Shown here piece after piece: positions 4,994 to 6,486 of a stretch of 6,486 bases of DNA. The translations under genes and the position numbers were made by a program. Where the stretch lies: NCBI GenBank assembly GCA_963588595.1, contig CAVAIA010000036.1, forward strand, positions 1 to 6,486, given 5' to 3'. The stretch's first letter is position 1; each line of letters starts with the position of its first letter. The DNA comes from Phoenicibacter sp963588595 (GTDB taxonomy: Bacteria; Actinomycetota; Coriobacteriia; Coriobacteriales; Eggerthellaceae). The notes beneath the pieces are model-generated. The model did not search any database and was not told where the DNA came from. It worked only from the letters and a program-made list of their open reading frames with translations.

Positions 4994-6280
4994 CTAATCT
5001 AGCCTCTCGATTTTTTCTAAGCCACCCATGTAAGGGACTAAAACCTCAGGAACGTTAACACTTCCATCTTCGTTTTGATAATTTTCTAGGATGGCTGCCA
5101 TCGTTCGACCAACCGCAAGTCCGCTTCCATTTAAAGTGTAGCAAAGACGACTACCTTTAAACTTGTCAGGATCCTTATAGCGAATTCCAGCTCTACGGGC
5201 TTGAAAATCTGTGCAACAAGAGCAACTTGAAATTTCTTTGTAATTTTTGTAGCTTGGCATCCAAACTTCAACGTCATAAGTTTTTGCAGCTGAAAAGCCG
5301 ATGTCGCCCGTGCATAGCGTTATCACTCTATAAGGCAACTTTAGCAATTGCAAAATGTTTTCTGCATCTGCAGTCATTTTCTCAAGTTCGTCAAATCCAT
5401 CTTCTGGGGTTGTCACTTTCACCATTTCAACCTTGCTAAATTGATGAACGCGAATGATTCCTCGAGTGTCTCTGCCAGCGCTGCCCGCTTCCTCCCTAAA
5501 GCAAGGGGTGAAAGCGCAATATTTCTTAGGTAATTGATCGACTAAAAGAGTTTCTTGAGCATGCAAGTTTGTCAATTGAACCTCAGCAGTTGGGATAAGA
5601 TACATCCCTTCAGTCGTAGTTTTGTAGAGGTCGTCCTCAAACTTAGGCAATTGCGCTGTCCCAGTTAAAGTTGTTTTGTTGGCAAGCGCTGGAACCCACC
5701 ACTCTTTATATCCCCTTGAAACGTGAGTGTCGAGCATAAACGCGATTAACGCTCTTTCAAGGCGCGCGCCTGCTCCCCCTAGAACATAAAAGCGGCTTCC
5801 AGAAATTTTGACACCTCTATCGAAGTCGATAATGTCAAGGTCAGTCCCAAGATCCCAATGCGGCTTATCTTCGAAGTCAAACTCACGAGGAGTTCCCCAT
5901 CTCCTGACTTCAACGTTGTCGTTTTCGTCTTCCCCAACAGGGACATCTTCAGCTGGCATATTTGGCACATGCATCAAAAGGTCAACGATATCATCGTCCA
6001 CTTCCTCGCGCTTCTTTGTTAAACCTTCGAGTTTTTCGTTTATCAATCGAACGGACTCTTTCATGCTCTCAGCCTCATCCGCCTTGCCGTTCTTCATCAA
6101 TTCGCCAATTTTTTTTGAATTAGCATTTCTCTCGGCTTGCATTTTCTCTTCTTCTCCTATAAGCTCGCGCCTCTTGGAGTCAAGCTCGAGAAACCTTTTG
6201 GCATCAAATTCAGCTTTCCTATTTTTCATAGCTGTTGAAACAGCATCGACGTTTTCACGAACAAATTTTAGATCTAACAT
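4994..6280 (-). CDS. serS: Seryl-tRNA synthetase
   Basis: Class II aminoacyl-tRNA synthetase that charges tRNA-Ser with serine, and tRNA-Sec as the first step of selenocysteine synthesis. The 428 residues match the usual length. Residues 1-105 form the tRNA-binding arm with a charged coiled coil (about 28-98). The core carries the serine-binding TAE (231-233), motif 2 FREEAGSAGRDTRG (261-274) with RVHQFSKVEM (277-286), and motif 3 LNGSGLAVGRTMAAILENYQ (383-402). The ATG at 6280 has AGGAGA (6285-6290) upstream. An oddity is the segment EISSCSCCTDFQARR (349-363), where the near-invariant Asn of SSCSN is Cys355, giving three Cys in four residues. It heads the five-gene operon ending in the pyridoxal kinase. 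In this window the enzyme also matters because the neighbouring reductase needs Sec. Confidence 0.97.
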   Translation of the reverse strand: MLDLKFVRENVDAVSTAMKNRKAEFDAKRFLELDSKRRELIGEEEKMQAERNANSKKIGELMKNGKADEAESMKESVRLINEKLEGLTKKREEVDDDIVDLLMHVPNMPAEDVPVGEDENDNVEVRRWGTPREFDFEDKPHWDLGTDLDIIDFDRGVKISGSRFYVLGGAGARLERALIAFMLDTHVSRGYKEWWVPALANKTTLTGTAQLPKFEDDLYKTTTEGMYLIPTAEVQLTNLHAQETLLVDQLPKKYCAFTPCFREEAGSAGRDTRGIIRVHQFSKVEMVKVTTPEDGFDELEKMTADAENILQLLKLPYRVITLCTGDIGFSAAKTYDVEVWMPSYKNYKEISSCSCCTDFQARRAGIRYKDPDKFKGSRLCYTLNGSGLAVGRTMAAILENYQNEDGSVNVPEVLVPYMGGLEKIERLD

Positions 6281-6284
6281 GAAA

Positions 6285-6290
6285 TCTCCT
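6285..6290 (-). promoter_or_regulatory. Ribosome binding site of serS
   Basis: AGGAGA on the - strand, 4 nt before the ATG at 6280. It supports the chosen serS start. Confidence 0.75.
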
Positions 6291-6301
6291 AGGTTAAAAG
6301 C

Positions 6302-6330
6302 ATAATTTTTACTAATTTATATTATCACAA
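6302..6330 (-). promoter_or_regulatory. Candidate promoter of the serS operon
   Basis: On the - strand, TTGTGA (-35, 6325-6330) and AATTAT (-10, 6302-6307) are separated by exactly 17 nt; each matches the sigma-70 consensus at 4 of 6 positions. It lies in the 68-nt gap between argC and serS. A promoter further upstream reading through argC is also possible, since no clear terminator lies in the gap. Confidence 0.35.
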
Positions 6331-6348
6331 GGGGTCTTATCACTTTTG

Positions 6349-6486
6349 TTAAATGGGCAACGCCATTGAATTTAGACCAGCATCCTCAGGCAAATCGAAA
6401 ACGATGTTAGCGCATTGGACCGCTTGACCCGCAGCTCCTTTAATCAAATTATCGATAGCGCAAATCGCGATAACATAACCCTTTTC
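6349..6486 (-). CDS. argC: N-acetyl-gamma-glutamyl-phosphate reductase (ArgC), C-terminal end
   Basis: The last 45 residues of a - strand gene that runs off the window. AICAIDNLIKGAAGQAVQCA is the conserved ArgC C-terminal block, followed by NIVFDLPEDAGL and a short tail to TAA at 6349-6351. The enzyme is the NADPH-dependent reductase of N-acetylglutamyl phosphate in arginine biosynthesis. It lies 68 nt upstream of serS in the same direction. The block is short but distinctive; the active-site Cys region lies outside the window. Confidence 0.88.
   Translation of the reverse strand, partial: EKGYVIAICAIDNLIKGAAGQAVQCANIVFDLPEDAGLNSMALPI

Noticed and set aside
5808..6305. A 165-codon + strand open frame opposite serS
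   Set aside because: The Ser-rich product is the antisense reading of the serS coiled-coil arm; serS is unambiguous.
6281..6348. A T-box leader upstream of serS
   Set aside because: The gap is only 68 nt and shows no T-box motif or antiterminator, far short of a T-box.

Overview
The window fits a strictly anaerobic, amino-acid-fermenting Gram-positive bacterium with a moderately AT-rich genome, of a clostridial or low-GC coriobacterial kind. The clearest sign is the substrate-specific protein B of a selenium-dependent betaine/sarcosine reductase, whose selenoprotein subunit reads through an in-frame UGA as selenocysteine. Genus and phylum cannot be fixed from these genes.

Layout. Positions 1-2103 (+ strand) hold the 3' end of a reductase operon: the C-terminal part of the pyruvoyl-type proprotein subunit (GrdG/GrdI type), then, behind a strong ribosome binding site, the complete selenoprotein subunit (GrdF/GrdH type, 443 residues, Sec355), then a strong intrinsic terminator. 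Positions 2104-2280 are an AT-rich intergenic region with a long imperfect inverted repeat. Positions 2281-2949 (+) encode a TetR/AcrR-family regulator with a TTG start. Positions 2971-6280 (- strand) are a tightly packed five-gene unit, in transcription order: serS, a membrane-anchored hypothetical protein, a small protein resembling the N-terminal domain of cyanophycin synthetase, a 67-residue single-span membrane protein, and a pyridoxal/pyridoxamine kinase. Gaps are 20, 18 and 16 nt, then an 8-nt overlap. The window closes with the 3' end of argC (- strand).

How the genes work together. The two reductase subunits form protein B, which binds betaine or sarcosine and passes a carboxymethyl group to selenoprotein A. 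The end product of the reductase is acetyl phosphate, with electrons coming from thioredoxin. The TetR gene lies just downstream and could regulate the operon, itself, or something outside the window. The serS-pdxK unit converges on the tetR gene, and the two ends share a short region with overlapping weak terminator-like hairpins.

The least explained part is the middle of the serS operon (3848-4973): three small genes, two encoding membrane proteins and one resembling a stand-alone cyanophycin-synthetase N-domain, fixed between two housekeeping genes. No mobile element, CRISPR array, tRNA or rRNA gene was seen.
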